DNA of 64,000 nucleotides from Cryptomeria japonica. Its lineage: Eukaryota; Streptophyta; Pinopsida; Cupressales; Cupressaceae. A program made the position numbers and the translations under genes. Positions 24,710-34,988 of the stretch are shown in pieces; positions within the stretch are counted from its first letter, which is position 1, and each line of letters opens with the position of its first letter. The stretch is from the NCBI RefSeq assembly GCF_030272615.1, contig NC_081409.1:244861502-244925501 (forward strand). The letters are read 5' to 3'. The notes under the pieces were generated by a model. That model worked only from the letters and a program-made list of their open reading frames with translations, ran no database searches and was not told the origin of the DNA.

Positions 24710-25798
24710 TGTAATGTCCCTACTTTGAAATATAATTTAATAATAAATAATAATAAAATTAAAATACAAAAGAATAAATATAAAAATAAAAATAAAAATA
24801 AAAATATAAAAGAATATAATGAAATATAATTAAAATTTTATTAAAGTTAATGAAAGGTCAAAAGGCATGAAATGATAAGTTGTGACTCCCTCAAACGTGA
24901 GATATAAAAGGGAGAAGAGAAACTCATTTGAGGGGGGAAGAATTTGAGAAATGAGAAGTGCAGATCTTATTTAAAGAAGAAGTGCAGATCTGATTGTGGA
25001 ATGTTGTGCCCCTTTCAAAGGGCAGAAAGAATGAAGAGTTGCACTCTTTCAAAGGGTGCTAATGGTGAAAGGGTGTGTCTCTTGCCAAAGGACATACATT
25101 AAGAGGTGTGACCCCTCCCTCACATTGAGAGATATAAAGGGAAGGAATCAAAAGCATCTAGTGACATCACCATGGATCGGATCAAATGAGAACTGTTATT
25201 AAGTTACAGGCAGTAACATCCTTGTTCTTGGTGGTATGCATGGGGATGTGTTTAATAAGTATGCTTAATATATGAAACCCGATAATGTTCTTATGCAGAA
25301 TTTAGTAGTAGTAGTAATATTAATATAGACTGCAATATGTATGACAGTCATACTTAATTTCACTTATATATTCATAATACATAAGAATTTAGTATACTTA
25401 TAGTCTAAATCATGTTATTACTGTCAGTATTTAAGAAGATGAGAATGAGATGTTCCAAACAGGGGCAGTCTAAATCCAAGCAATTGGTTAAGTCCCAAGA
25501 TAGGGTGGGGATCAGCGACCCATAAGCCTTGAGGGTATAGACCCAAGATAGGTAAGGGCTTGGATCTGTAAATTTTGAGGGAACCTATTGTATTTGGTCT
25601 CTAAGCGCTTTAGTAACATACATAAACCCTTCTTCCATAAAACTGAACTAGTAGCAGGGTATGATATCTATATTGAGAACTATAAATAATGAAATTAATC
25701 ATCTAATGAGGAAAATAAATAAGAACTTGTTAATAACTAATTGAAGAATATCAATCAATTTAAGTGATATTGAAATAGATCAAGTAGGGTACATTATA
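24710..25798 (+). mobile_element. Solo LTR inside E3 integrase
   Basis: A 1,089-bp insertion with a perfect 5-bp duplication GTGCC (24705-24709, 25799-25803). Its ends are nearly inverted over about 17 bp: left TGTAATGTCCCTACTT, and reverse of right TATAATGTACCCTACTT. The expected final CA is TA. Inside, two 'GAGATATAAA(A)GGGA' boxes (about 24900 and 25130) could be promoters in the plus sense. It interrupts integrase just before the YHPQTDGQ block. No coding content. Confidence 0.7.
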
Positions 25799-25803
25799 GT
25801 GCC

Positions 25804-26450
25804 TAGCTTCTTCCAGAGTGTCCTCCAGAAATGCCCCACAAACTTTGAATCACGATCTGGGACAATACTCTGTGGAATGCCATGCATCTCACCACCTCTT
25901 TGAAAAACAAATTCGCAATATTGGTAGCATCACTAGTTTTCTTGCAGGGTATAAAATGAACCATCTTTGAAAATCTATCCACAACAACAAAAATCGAATC
26001 ATTGCCCCTTTGAGTTCGAGGCAAACCCAAAACAAAATCCATACTCACTGAGTCCCAAGGCCTAGATGGAACCGGTAGTGGTTGATACAATCCAACATTT
26101 TGTCTATTTCCCTTTGCATATTGACAAATTCTACACCTTTCTACATATTTCTTGACATCCGCTTGCATCTTAAGCCAGTAATAATGAGTACTCAATTGCA
26201 AAGAAGTCTTGTCTTGTCCAAAATGACCAACGAGGCTGCCACAATGCTTTTCCTGCAACAAATTGTCTCTCATGGATCCTCTAGGTATGCACAACTTGTT
26301 CCCCTTGAACAAGAAACCTTCCTAAATCATATAGTCCACCCATGGCTCTTGATTCTTGCAAATAGGATCACCACAAGCTGCGAATGCTTCCTTAAAATCC
26401 GCATCATCTGCATACAACCCCTTCAAACTTTCAAAACCCACATTGTTAGT
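25804..26450 (-). pseudogene. E3 integrase N-terminal half
   Basis: A 169-codon minus frame (26312-25803) reads through the integrase zinc-binding region ('CGSLVGHFGQDKT', 'YYWLKMQADVKKYVERCRIC', so HH and CC are visible) and the first core block 'SVSMDFVLGLPRTQRGNDSI', followed by VVVDRFSKM with the first Asp. The segment with the second Asp is frame-shifted and the frame ends at the solo LTR boundary. Confidence 0.85.
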
Positions 26451-26963
26451 TTACATTTCACAAAGCAACAAACTCTTTCGACTTAGAGCATCAGCAACTT
26501 TATTCATTTGCCCACTTTTATGTTTCAAAACAAAGTTAAAACTTTGGAGATATTCAACCCACTTAGCATGTCTTTGATTCAACTTGTGTTGGCTGTTAAT
26601 AAATTGTAGAGCATGATTATCTGTATACACAATGAATTCTTTTGGAAGCAAATAATGTCTCCATTTCTTTAAGGACTGAACCAAAGCATAAAATTTCAAA
26701 TCATAAGACGAACACTTCCTTTTAGCCTCATTTAGTTTCTCACTAAAGTATGTTACAGGTTTACCTTCTTGACTTAGGACTGCCCCAATAGTTAATCCAC
26801 TTGCATCACACTCCACTTGAAACACTTTGTCAAAATCAGGCAAAGCAAGAATGGGTTGCTCACTTACCCTTTGTTCAAGAAATTTAAAAATTTCTTCAGC
26901 CTTCCTAGTCCATTGAAAATGCCTCTTATTCCCCTTAATAGTCTCAAAGAGGAGCAACAACAT
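26451..26963 (-). pseudogene. E3 RNase H domain
   Basis: A 170-codon minus frame with an intact-looking gypsy RNase H: 'QVECDASGLTIGAVLSQEG' (first Asp), 'YDLKFYALVQSLKKWRHYL' (usual Glu position is Asp/Lys here), 'VYTDNHALQF' (Asp) and 'KVADALSR' (last Asp). This is useful as an internal reference for the eroded RNase H of E1 and E2. It is joined to reverse transcriptase through a frameshift near 26900. Confidence 0.85.
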
Positions 26964-27556
26964 GATTGATATTTCTTATGAATTTTTTTGTAAAAACTTG
27001 CTAACCCATGAAAACTCCTTACCTCCATTACACTTTTTGGTGTGGGCCAATCAAGTCTGGCTTGAACTTTTTCCTTATCCATCTTTAGTCCATTCTTGGA
27101 CACCACAAAGCCCAAGTAAATCAGTTCGGTCTGCAAAAAGACACACTTCTTGAGATTTATCTGCAACTTCTCCTCATGTAGCCTCCTCAATACTTGCCTC
27201 AAATGCTCTAAATGCTCTTCTTTACACCTGCTAAACACCAGAATATCATCCAAATATACAATCATGAACTTACCAAGGAATGGTTTCAACACCTCATTCA
27301 TTATTCTCATAAAAGTGCTGGGTGCATTGGACAATCCAAAAGGCATAACCAGCCATTCATACAAACCATCACTAGTCTTAAAGGCTGTCTTCCATTCATC
27401 CCCCAGTCTGATTCTTATTTGGTGGTAGCCACTTTTCAAGTCTATCTTAGAAAAATACTTAGCACCATTTAAGCAATCCATTAAATCTTCTATTCTAGGA
27501 ATGGGAAACCTATATCTTATAGTAATCTTATTTATGGCCCTTGAACCAATGCACAT
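26864..27556 (-). pseudogene. E3 reverse transcriptase
   Basis: A 230-codon minus frame with the gypsy reverse transcriptase motifs '[20 protein letters not shown]', '[14 protein letters not shown]', '[20 protein letters not shown]', the catalytic '[12 protein letters not shown]' and '[14 protein letters not shown]'. A frameshift near 27550 separates it from the upstream fingers and a second near 26900 from RNase H. Confidence 0.9.
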
Positions 27557-28215
27557 ACGCTAGTTCCTCCTTTCTTTGGTACAAGCACCGTAGGAACAAC
27601 ACAAGGACTTAGGCTTTTCCTTATCAAACCCTTCTTCAAGAGATCCTCCTCTTGCTTCCTTATCTCTTCATTTTCCATAGGTGTCAACCTATAGGCTACC
27701 TTGTTTGGTAGGCTAGCTCTTGGGATCAAATCCATATGTTGGCTAATGCTTCTCATAGGTGGCAACTCACTAGGCAAATCAGCTGCAACAATTCCCAAAT
27801 GCTCATTCAAAATACCTTGCACTTCAGGAGGTAAATCATCAAGTTTCCTGGTAGTAAACACTTGTCTAGGTTTAAGAACCAAAGCAAATCCTACTCCTTC
27901 ATTCTTCATTTCATGGATGAATTCCTTAGCACTTACCAACATTACCTTGCTGCCGCTACTATTGTTGTTGCCTGCTTCTTGCTCCTTCATTGGCATCAAA
28001 GTATGTTTCACTCCATCTTTCTCAATTGTGTAGGTGTTCTCCCTTCCATTGTGCATTGCCTTCTTGTCAAATTGCTGCAGTCTTCCAAGCAATACATGGC
28101 ACACATCCATAGGCATTATATCACATAACACATTATCTTTATAACTTCCAATCTGAAAATCAACATAAGCTTGCTCATTTACTAACAATTGATGTCCTTT
28201 TTGTAACCATGATAC
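27532..28215 (-). pseudogene. E3 protease C-terminal half and reverse transcriptase fingers
   Basis: The minus frame begins at the E2 insertion point with 'VSWLQKGHQLLVNEQAYVDF', then 'CHVLLGRLQQFDK' (the LLGRPWQ box of protease), a spacer, and 'MENEEIRKQEEDLLKKGLIR' leading into the 'PCVVPTVLVPKKGG' start of reverse transcriptase. The N-terminal protease half resumes at 61664. The GTATC/GATAC duplication lies in the codons for KVSW. Confidence 0.9.
28211..28215. other. E2 target site duplication, left copy
   Basis: GATAC directly before the TGTTGTCATT start of E2; its partner is 61659-61663. Confidence 0.93.
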
Positions 28216-29818
28216 TGTTGTCATTTTATGACACCCTTGGTCCACCAGTGAGAACCTATCAGAGATATGTTCCATGGACCAACGCTGCCCAGTTGATCAA
28301 AGAGAAAAGCGGTGAAATCATGGTTTGAAGTGTTGCCTTGTCGAAAGTTCCTTGGCCCTCTCTTTCTCTTCTCCGAAACTCCGGAACCCCGAGGTTCCAA
28401 GTTTCTTTGCCTTAGCCTCTTTCTTTCCTGCTCTAGAACTCCGGAACTCCAGGTTTCCGAAGTTCCCTTCCTTCCCTTAGCTTTTCTTCTATTCTTCTCC
28501 CCCAGAACTCTGGAACCCCCAGGTTCCCAAGTTCCTTAACCTTCAACCCCGGAATTCCGGAACCCCCAGGTTCCCAAGTTCCTTGTCCAACTACGGTGAC
28601 TCCGGTCTCCGAAGTTCCCCAACTACAGTGACCCCGGTCCCCGAAGTTCCCCAACTACGGTGACTCTGGTCTCCGAAGTTACCCCGGAACTCCGAAACCC
28701 CCAGGTTCCGAAGTTCCTTGTCCAACTACGGTGACCCTGGACCCCGAAGTTCCCCAACTACGGTGACCTCGGACCCCGAAGTTCCCCAACTACGGTGACT
28801 CCGGTCCTCAAAGTTTTCCAAACTTGCTTCTGGCTTGCAACACTTCCCGATGGCGTGATCGACACTCAAGGCTTTAAATGCTCCGACAATTTTGGTGATT
28901 TATGCACTTTTTTTTGTGGAGCCACAAGGGTGCATTTAATGTTTTTGGCAGGATTTCCATCAAGGGAGGTACGGGGCCATGCTGGGTGACTTATGTCATG
29001 ACTGACTTTGGAAGGTCAGTCAATCTATCTTCCTCAGCATTGCCTTTGGAGGTATGGCTAGGTTGCTTGTATGTACAAGTTAGGTGCATGCACTTCCCTG
29101 CACTTCCAAACTGATATGCAGGGGTCATGATCACCATTGTAACCCATTTTTCTATATAAGGTTGTTAAGCCTCATTGTAGAGGGTTCTCTCCCTGTTGCC
29201 TTGAGCTTTCTTATGCTCTTCTCTTCTCTTGAAGACTTGTAATTTTTGCATTTTCTGCAACTGTAAGATTGGCTTTTCGCCTTATAGTTAATTAAAAAAC
29301 ACTATTCTTGCCTTCTTTCAACCTATGTATGTTGTTTATGCTTTCTTACCTTCATCATAGGTACATGTTGTGGCTCTTTCTCTTCATATATGCCGTGTTA
29401 ACTGGTTTTCTGAGTGTGACTGTGGGAATCCTTCTCCCCTCTTGGCATTCAGTGGATTCTAACCTTCATCTATGCATTGGGGTTACTCATACAACTGAAA
29501 GTTGTGCATCTTCAGGGTGTTTCAGTTAATTACTTGTGTCATTTCGGTAGGGAGAGAAACAATCTCTTCTTGGTGCATCACCTCCTTTCATTTTAAGCAA
29601 TTCTCTCTTCCTTTCCTCTGCAAGTTGTTAGGATAGGCCTAGGAGTTAGTTTTTAAGTGTTGAGTTGGTTCAACACCTGCACCTGGATTGAGAAGGAAGC
29701 CGACCTTCTCCGGAGATTCAACCCCCTTGTACAAGGTCCCACACTTCGGGGTTGTTTCAATGTTTCACAAGGTTGCTGAGTTGATAGCTCAGCAAGGGTG
29801 CAAGCTTTTGTGATAACA
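28216..29818 (+). repeat. E2 5' LTR
   Basis: 1,603 bp, TGTTG...AACA. The U3 part holds the GC-rich palindromic and 32-bp repeat arrays. A plus-strand TATA box (TCTATATAAGG, about 29151) is followed by a probable transcription start region. It is 48 bp shorter than the 3' LTR, mainly through different repeat numbers in U3. Confidence 0.93.
28372..28815 (+). repeat. E2 U3 hairpin repeats and 32-bp tandem array
   Basis: The motif CCGGAACCCCCAGGTTCCGA and variants recur at about 28390, 28440, 28513, 28557 and 28690; GGAACC and GGTTCC can pair around a short loop. Interspersed is a 32-bp tandem unit beginning CCAACTACGGTGAC (28587, 28619, 28651, then about 28720, 28754, 28786). The region is much more GC-rich than its surroundings. 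The same arrays occur at about 60165-60655 in the other LTR. Confidence 0.85.
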
Positions 29819-29823
29819 GTTTT

Positions 29824-29841
29824 TGGCACGCCCAATGGGAC
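29824..29841 (+). other. E2 candidate primer-binding site
   Basis: TGGCACGCCCAATGGGAC begins five bases after the 5' LTR end. Position and the TGG start fit a tRNA primer-binding site; I cannot name the tRNA. Confidence 0.6.
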
Positions 29842-29964
29842 TTATTCAATTCACATGCTAAGGATTTAGTGCTATTCTTAGTGTTTTGGCCTTTAGAGGC
29901 AGTCATCTCTCAAGCACTTGGCGACTCTGCTCAAGGACCAGTTCGTGCTCACACAAAGTTCATA

Positions 29965-30200
29965 ACTCTGGGACCCCGGAACCCCCAGGTTCCCAAGTCA
30001 TCGTAACTCTGCTTACTCCGGAACCCCGAAACCCCCAGGTTTCGAAGTCAGTAAAGCCATGTTACCCCGGAACCCCCAGGTTCCGAGGTGCTAGGCCCGG
30101 AAGCCCGGAACTCCCAGGGTCCCGGAACTCCCAGGTTCCGAACTCCCGAACTTCCAACTTCAGGACGTCCAAGCTCCCGAGGTGCTGGAGTGGTCATACT
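29965..30200 (+). repeat. E2 hairpin repeats in the leader/gag 5' region
   Basis: Copies of the U3 palindrome recur outside the LTR, for example at about 29974, 30008, 30062 and 30100-30140. One copy (30027-30044) has CGAAAC...GTTTCG in place of CGGAAC...GTTCCG, a paired change that keeps the stem. The open frame running through it would translate into Pro/Gly/Arg-rich repeats. Confidence 0.75.
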
Positions 30201-30467
30201 TCGCAACTCTGGACCTTCGAACTTCTGAGGTCGGTTGCGGATTTCATGCCCAGAATTCATACAAGGGTGTCTTCTAGGGGCAGTTTTCAATTCCTAGAGC
30301 TTCCATCTGCAGGATCTAGAAGGAGGAGAGGTAGACCTTCATTATCACCAGTCAGGGGTGACGAGGTTGTAAACACTCCATCTCCCAAGTCTCGTTCTAC
30401 TCCTCCATTTACAAGACCTTTTCTATCAAGGGCTCCCACCACTCATATCAATAGACCATTGTTTCAC

Positions 30468-31766
30468 ATGGCAAGAAATCAAGACTTTGTTACCTTCAAT
30501 GGGGGGAGTCCCCTTATTTTGACTCAATGGAATGACATACCAGTGGCTGCGTTGAAGAGTATACCATACTTCACTGGTGAAATAGCTACTACACCCATTG
30601 AGCACATTCAAGACATTGCAAACATCTGCTCCGTCCATAACATCACTCAGGATGATGTTGCTGTCAGACTCTTGGCCACATTCTTGAAAGGCAAAGCCTT
30701 GCAGTGATAAAGAGGGTTGCCCTCTAGCTCCATTCACAATTGGGACGAATTGGGGGAGAAATTGTGCAACCATTTTGAAGACAAAAGTGATCACCTATCA
30801 CTTGTGGAGCAGTTAACTACGATCAAGAGGGCACCCCACGAGTTCATGGGAGACTTCAACTTCAGATTTCATAAGACATGGAATAGGATTCCTGCTCTAG
30901 TGAAGCCATCCCCAAATCATGCCTTCTTGTATTATCTTAGAGCTTTTAACAACGATATAGCTGTCATGGTACAATCGATGGGTGGAGCCTCTCTACCGGG
31001 TGCATATGACATAGCCATAAGAGCAGAAAATTGTTTGATCCATGCTGGGAAGATAGCTCCAAGGCCTCCAATGCCTCTCTTCCTAGAAGCTCCTACTCAA
31101 CAACCAACCTTGGCTCCTATTCCCATGGCACCTGCAAGTCAACCATCCACGCCATCTACGTCCTCTAATGAGCTCCATGAGGTCAAGGCTCTATTACAAA
31201 ACTTTGGCAATGAATTGGTGGCACTAAAAAGACAACAAACTCAGTATAATAGACCTTACCAAACACAAGGTCAAAATTATCAACAAAACATGCCACCCTT
31301 TCAAGGGAAAAACCAATGGAGCAATGCCAGGCCTTTGAATAGTGTGAACCCCACTAACGCAAGCAACTCAAAGGCAATAGTTCCAATGCAAAATAACCTT
31401 GCCCAAGAGCAAGATTGGTGTCAACCATGTAATCAGCCACACAACCAAGGTGTATGCCAAAGTGGAGGGTTTGCCCAAACCTTAGTGGTGCAAGATGAGC
31501 CGACCACTTTTGGCCAGCAATATGACCCTAATCAGCCTAGTGTTGGTCCCCAGGTTCACTTACAAGGGGATTCTACCTTTGTCAATTGGCAGGAGGCAGA
31601 ATTCTGTGGTTTGAACCAAACAAATGGTGAGTCCATGTTGCAGTATGCGAGGTCAAAGAAGAGAGCCATGGAGGCTTCCTCACCTTCAACATCAGTCCAA
31701 GCTCCAACACCCAATGTAGCTGTCCATGATACAAGCCAAAGTACCATGCAAGGGAATAGAAGGTAG
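30468..31766 (+). pseudogene. E2 gag
   Basis: The likely start is the ATG at 30468 (MARNQDF); the same frame is open upstream to about 29886 but there covers the hairpin repeats. Gag core blocks are 'WNDIPVAALKSIPYFTGE', 'IQDIANICSVHNITQDDVAV' and, after two adjacent stops (TGA TAA, 30705-30710), 'WDELGEKLCNHFED' and 'FNFRFHKTWNRIPALV'. A Gln/Asn-rich tail holds a knuckle-like WCQPCNQPHNQGVC (C-x2-C-x3-H-x4-C, about 31426-31467). The frame ends at a TAG (31764). Gag would form the particle and bind RNA. The stops make this copy defective. Confidence 0.85.
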
Positions 31767-31862
31767 GAAGAGGTCCAGGTCGTTCAAAGAGAAAAAGTAG
31801 ACCTTGTAGCCTCAAAGGGGCCTCTAAAGTCAGTTGGTGTTCCTTTCAACATAGTTGATCAA

Positions 31863-33191
31863 ATGAAGAAGGCCAACCTCAACGTCACAATGTGGGAGGC
31901 CCTTTCAATCCCATCTCAAAGGGATTTGCTTAAGGAGGCACTGAAGGACGTCGATCAGTCAAGTGGTGAGGCAGTAGTCAAGGGAAAGGTAATATCCACC
32001 AGTTTGGTGCAACCCAAGGAGGAAGATTCAAGCAAGATCAGCAAGCCTCCCCCTTTCTATCTCTCCTTAATCATAGGAGATAACTTGGTTCACAACTGCA
32101 TGATAGATTCAGGAGCTAGTAGCTCAGTCATGCCTAAGAAGGTAGCTGATCTTCTTGGCATAGAATACGAACCTGTGACCAAAGGGGTGGTCCAATTAGA
32201 TGGCACTTCTATAAAGACAGCAGGGGTGATTAAAAAATTGAAGTTAACCTTGCATGCATGCCCTGGTTGCACTGTCTTGCAAGACGTATCGATCATCGAC
32301 CTCCCTGCCTTCTTTGCCATCTGCCTGTCTAGAGACTTCACAGCCAAGATAGGTGGGTACCTATCTTCTGATTGGTCCCATATGCTATTTCGAACAAGGT
32401 ATGGTACCAAGGTCACCATAAGGGCAGAACCCATTGCCCAAAACCACATTGAGCCCTACACCCTTAGCCCTATAAACATGAATTGCACTTTGCATGAAGA
32501 GGGGGAAGAGTGTGCTGTCCGTGAGCCTGCTACTCTCTTGCAAGAGGTTCCTGATTGCTTGCTGGACAAATGGGCCAATGCTTTTCAGTTTGATCCATTA
32601 GCTGAGACTGAAGAGATTGGGCTTGGCACCTATTGTATCCATGAAGAGGATACTCCTATCTCTAACCTCATCAAGACGCAAGGAGATTCAGAGGGGTTAT
32701 GGAACATGTTTTTTGATGGTTCAAGAAACAAGAATGGTGCAGGTGTCGGGGTAATGCTTGTTTCTCCTGAGCAGGAGAAATATTTCTTCTTTTTTAGGCT
32801 TCAATTTGGTTGCACTAACAATGTCGTCGAGTATGAAGCCTTGATCCAAGGTCTACAACTTGCACAAAGCAGAAAGATCAGATCTCTGCAAGTATTTGGA
32901 GATAGTGAGTTGGTTGTTAAGCACATCCGAGCCCAAAGCGTAGCAAAGAACAACCTACTCAAATCATACAAACACAGGGTTTGGGATTTGATTGAAGGAT
33001 TTGAGGCCTTCAATATCCAGAGCATTCCTAGAGGTCAGAACAAGTATGCTGATAGGCTTGCAGCGGTTGGTGCTCAGTTCGACATACCAGCGCATGTTGC
33101 ACGAGAGAAAGAGCAACACATCAGACTTGTTGTGAGGCCTGCTGTCCCGGACAATCAAGTGAATTGGCAAGCGTTCGAAAGCGATCAGTAG
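31863..33191 (+). pseudogene. E2 protease and archaeal-type RNase H
   Basis: Same frame as gag. Protease: 'NCMIDSGASSSVMPKKVADL' (active-site DSGA) with 'SRDFTAKIGGYLSSDWSHML'. Then at about 32690-33080 an RNase H of the archaeal/plant type: 'MFFDGSRNKNGAGVGVMLVS' (Asp), 'CTNNVVEYEALIQG' (Glu), 'VFGDSELVVKHIR' (Asp) and 'NKYADRLA' (Asp), so all four active-site positions are kept. It lies upstream of reverse transcriptase, unlike the usual Tat/Ogre order. The TAG end at 33189 and two later TAGs (about 33237, 33540) look like CAG-to-TAG changes. Confidence 0.88.
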
Positions 33192-33272
33192 ATCGTCAAC
33201 TTCTTGCAAAATGAAGCAGGGTTTTCTGCCAAAAATTAGTCTAGGCTGCAAGACCAATATGGAGACCAAATC

Positions 33273-33925
33273 GTGCAGCTCAACTCCAACAAGTTGCCTA
33301 AAGGTCTAGTTACCTTGGAAGGCATTTTCAATTTAGATGATCAATCGAAGAAGAAGATGAACTTGGTTGCAAAGAGGGGTGATTACAAGCCAGTTGTTGT
33401 TGCTGAAGGTAGGTCCTTGAACTTGGGCAAGGTGTGTTCCTCAACCGGGCAGGAGGCCTTTGTTAAGCTCTGCCAAGAGTATGATGACATAGTTGCTTGG
33501 ACCTATGAAGACTTGAAGGGTTTTGACCCTAGCTTAGCCTAGCATACCATAGAGCTAAACCCGGATGCAAAGCCAGTAAGACAGAAACAAAGGCCAATAA
33601 ACCCCAAGATTGAGCCACTAATGAGGAAGGAGTTGACCAAGCTCATAGAAGCCAATATCATCTTTCCTATCAAGCACTCCTCCTGGGTGGCCAACCTTGT
33701 CCCTGTAAGGAAGAAGAATGGGGAAATCAGACTCTGTGTAGACTTTAGGGATCTCAATAGAGCCTCCCTCAAGGATCACTATCCCCTTCCCTCTATGGAG
33801 CAAATTCTCCAAAAGGTCAGTGGCTCGGAAAGATTTTCATTCTTGGATAGGTATTCAGGCTACAATCAGATCTTGGTCCAAGAATCAAACCAATACAAGA
33901 TTGCATTTACTACTAAGTGGGGCAC
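33273..33925 (+). pseudogene. E2 reverse transcriptase, N-terminal part
   Basis: Still the gag frame. 'WTYEDLKGFDPSLA' and, after a TAG, 'KPVRQKQRPINPK' lead in. Reverse transcriptase proper follows with 'SSWVANLVPVRKKNGEIRLC', 'VDFRDLNRASLKDHYPLPSM' and 'FLDRYSGYNQILVQ'. It stops at TKWGT where E1 is inserted; the reading frame resumes exactly at 57547 when E1 and one copy of GGCAC are skipped. Confidence 0.92.
33921..33925. other. E1 target site duplication, left copy
   Basis: GGCAC directly before the TGTTGACGTG end of E1; its partner is 57542-57546. The pair sits in the E2 codons for Trp-Gly-Thr. Confidence 0.97.
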
Positions 33926-34618
33926 TGTTGACGTGTATTTTATACACCATCATACACAGAATAAAATACCAATAGGCATCTTATCCTCTCTTGAGAAAAT
34001 AGTCTCTAACTGCTGAAGATTCGCATAAAGGATCAGTTAGGAAGACTCCAAGGTTCTGTTAGTAGGGTCTCTACGTGTGGACAAGCTTCCAGCGGTATGA
34101 TGTGATTTGCTGTTTCCTTCAAGGGGTCTTACGCATTCCGAAAGCTAAAGATTTGCTAAACTAAGAAACTATTCAAAAATAACAAAAGAGTAGGGCTTGA
34201 AAGAGGCCTAATCTAATCTAACCCTAAAAATGACTTCGTGTAGACAAGACTTGGCAAGATTCAACCAATCTTCAATTTTGCCATAAGGTAACAACTCAAT
34301 TGAAATTGATGCGATCTTCTAAGGTAACAAAATGATATTCAATGCATCAAAGATCAAAGACACTACCACGAAGGTACATATCCAAGATACAATAATGATT
34401 GAAGATTAAGGGACTCAAAGTATTCTCCAGTCGACCACGCAAGGCGTTCCTACAATCAACAAGAAGCTAGTGGTTTGGATTACGAATCCTACCAATGATC
34501 AAGTCTCACACTATGTCCTTCAAACTAACACACTACTTTGATTGAGCATGATTCAAGTAAGTTAAACAACCATGAAGATAACCAAGAAAGTTGCAACAAA
34601 ACACCATAACTTCAATAT

Positions 34619-34624
34619 TTTATT
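34619..34624 (-). promoter_or_regulatory. Candidate polyadenylation signal of E1 LTR
   Basis: AATAAA on the minus strand, about 165 bp downstream of the TATA-like box and within the LTR, as expected for the R region. The second copy is at 50519-50524. Confidence 0.4.
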
Positions 34625-34787
34625 GATTTCCAAGTCATCATGTACAATAATTGCTTGAATTCCTCTCTTCAAAACTCAATCTTGCTACAAAATAAAATTG
34701 CTTCTAACTCTAATCTCTTTAATCTCTATTCTCTCTTACATCAACTATCATCTATTGACTATTACCAAATGAAATGAAAAATGGGGG

Positions 34788-34795
34788 TATAAATA
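34788..34795 (-). promoter_or_regulatory. Candidate TATA box of E1 LTR
   Basis: TATTTATA on the minus strand (TATAAATA on plus) within GGGG...CCCC flanks. It lies about 190 bp downstream of the end of the LTR-encoded frame and about 860 bp before the LTR end, which fits a U3/R promoter for the minus-strand element. Because the box reads as a good TATA in both directions, an antisense promoter is possible. The second copy is at 50688-50695. Confidence 0.45.
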
Positions 34796-34988
34796 GCATC
34801 CCCAGTTACAATGAAAGGTCCAGATCGAAAGTAGATCAACGGTCAAGATCATGACACCTAAACCCTAATTAGGGTTTGTTACAAATGGCCTCCTTTTTAC
34901 TGAACAATATTAAATACATAGCCAGATATTAAATTTGGCACAAAAACCTAGGAGACATAAACCAATGACAAATAAGATGCCATGTCAT

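Noticed and set aside
28216-28269. Possible continuation of E3 protease coding into the E2 LTR
   Set aside because: The minus-strand frame happens to stay open into the LTR, but the GATAC duplication and the resumed protease at 61664 show that the true partner is on the far side of E2.
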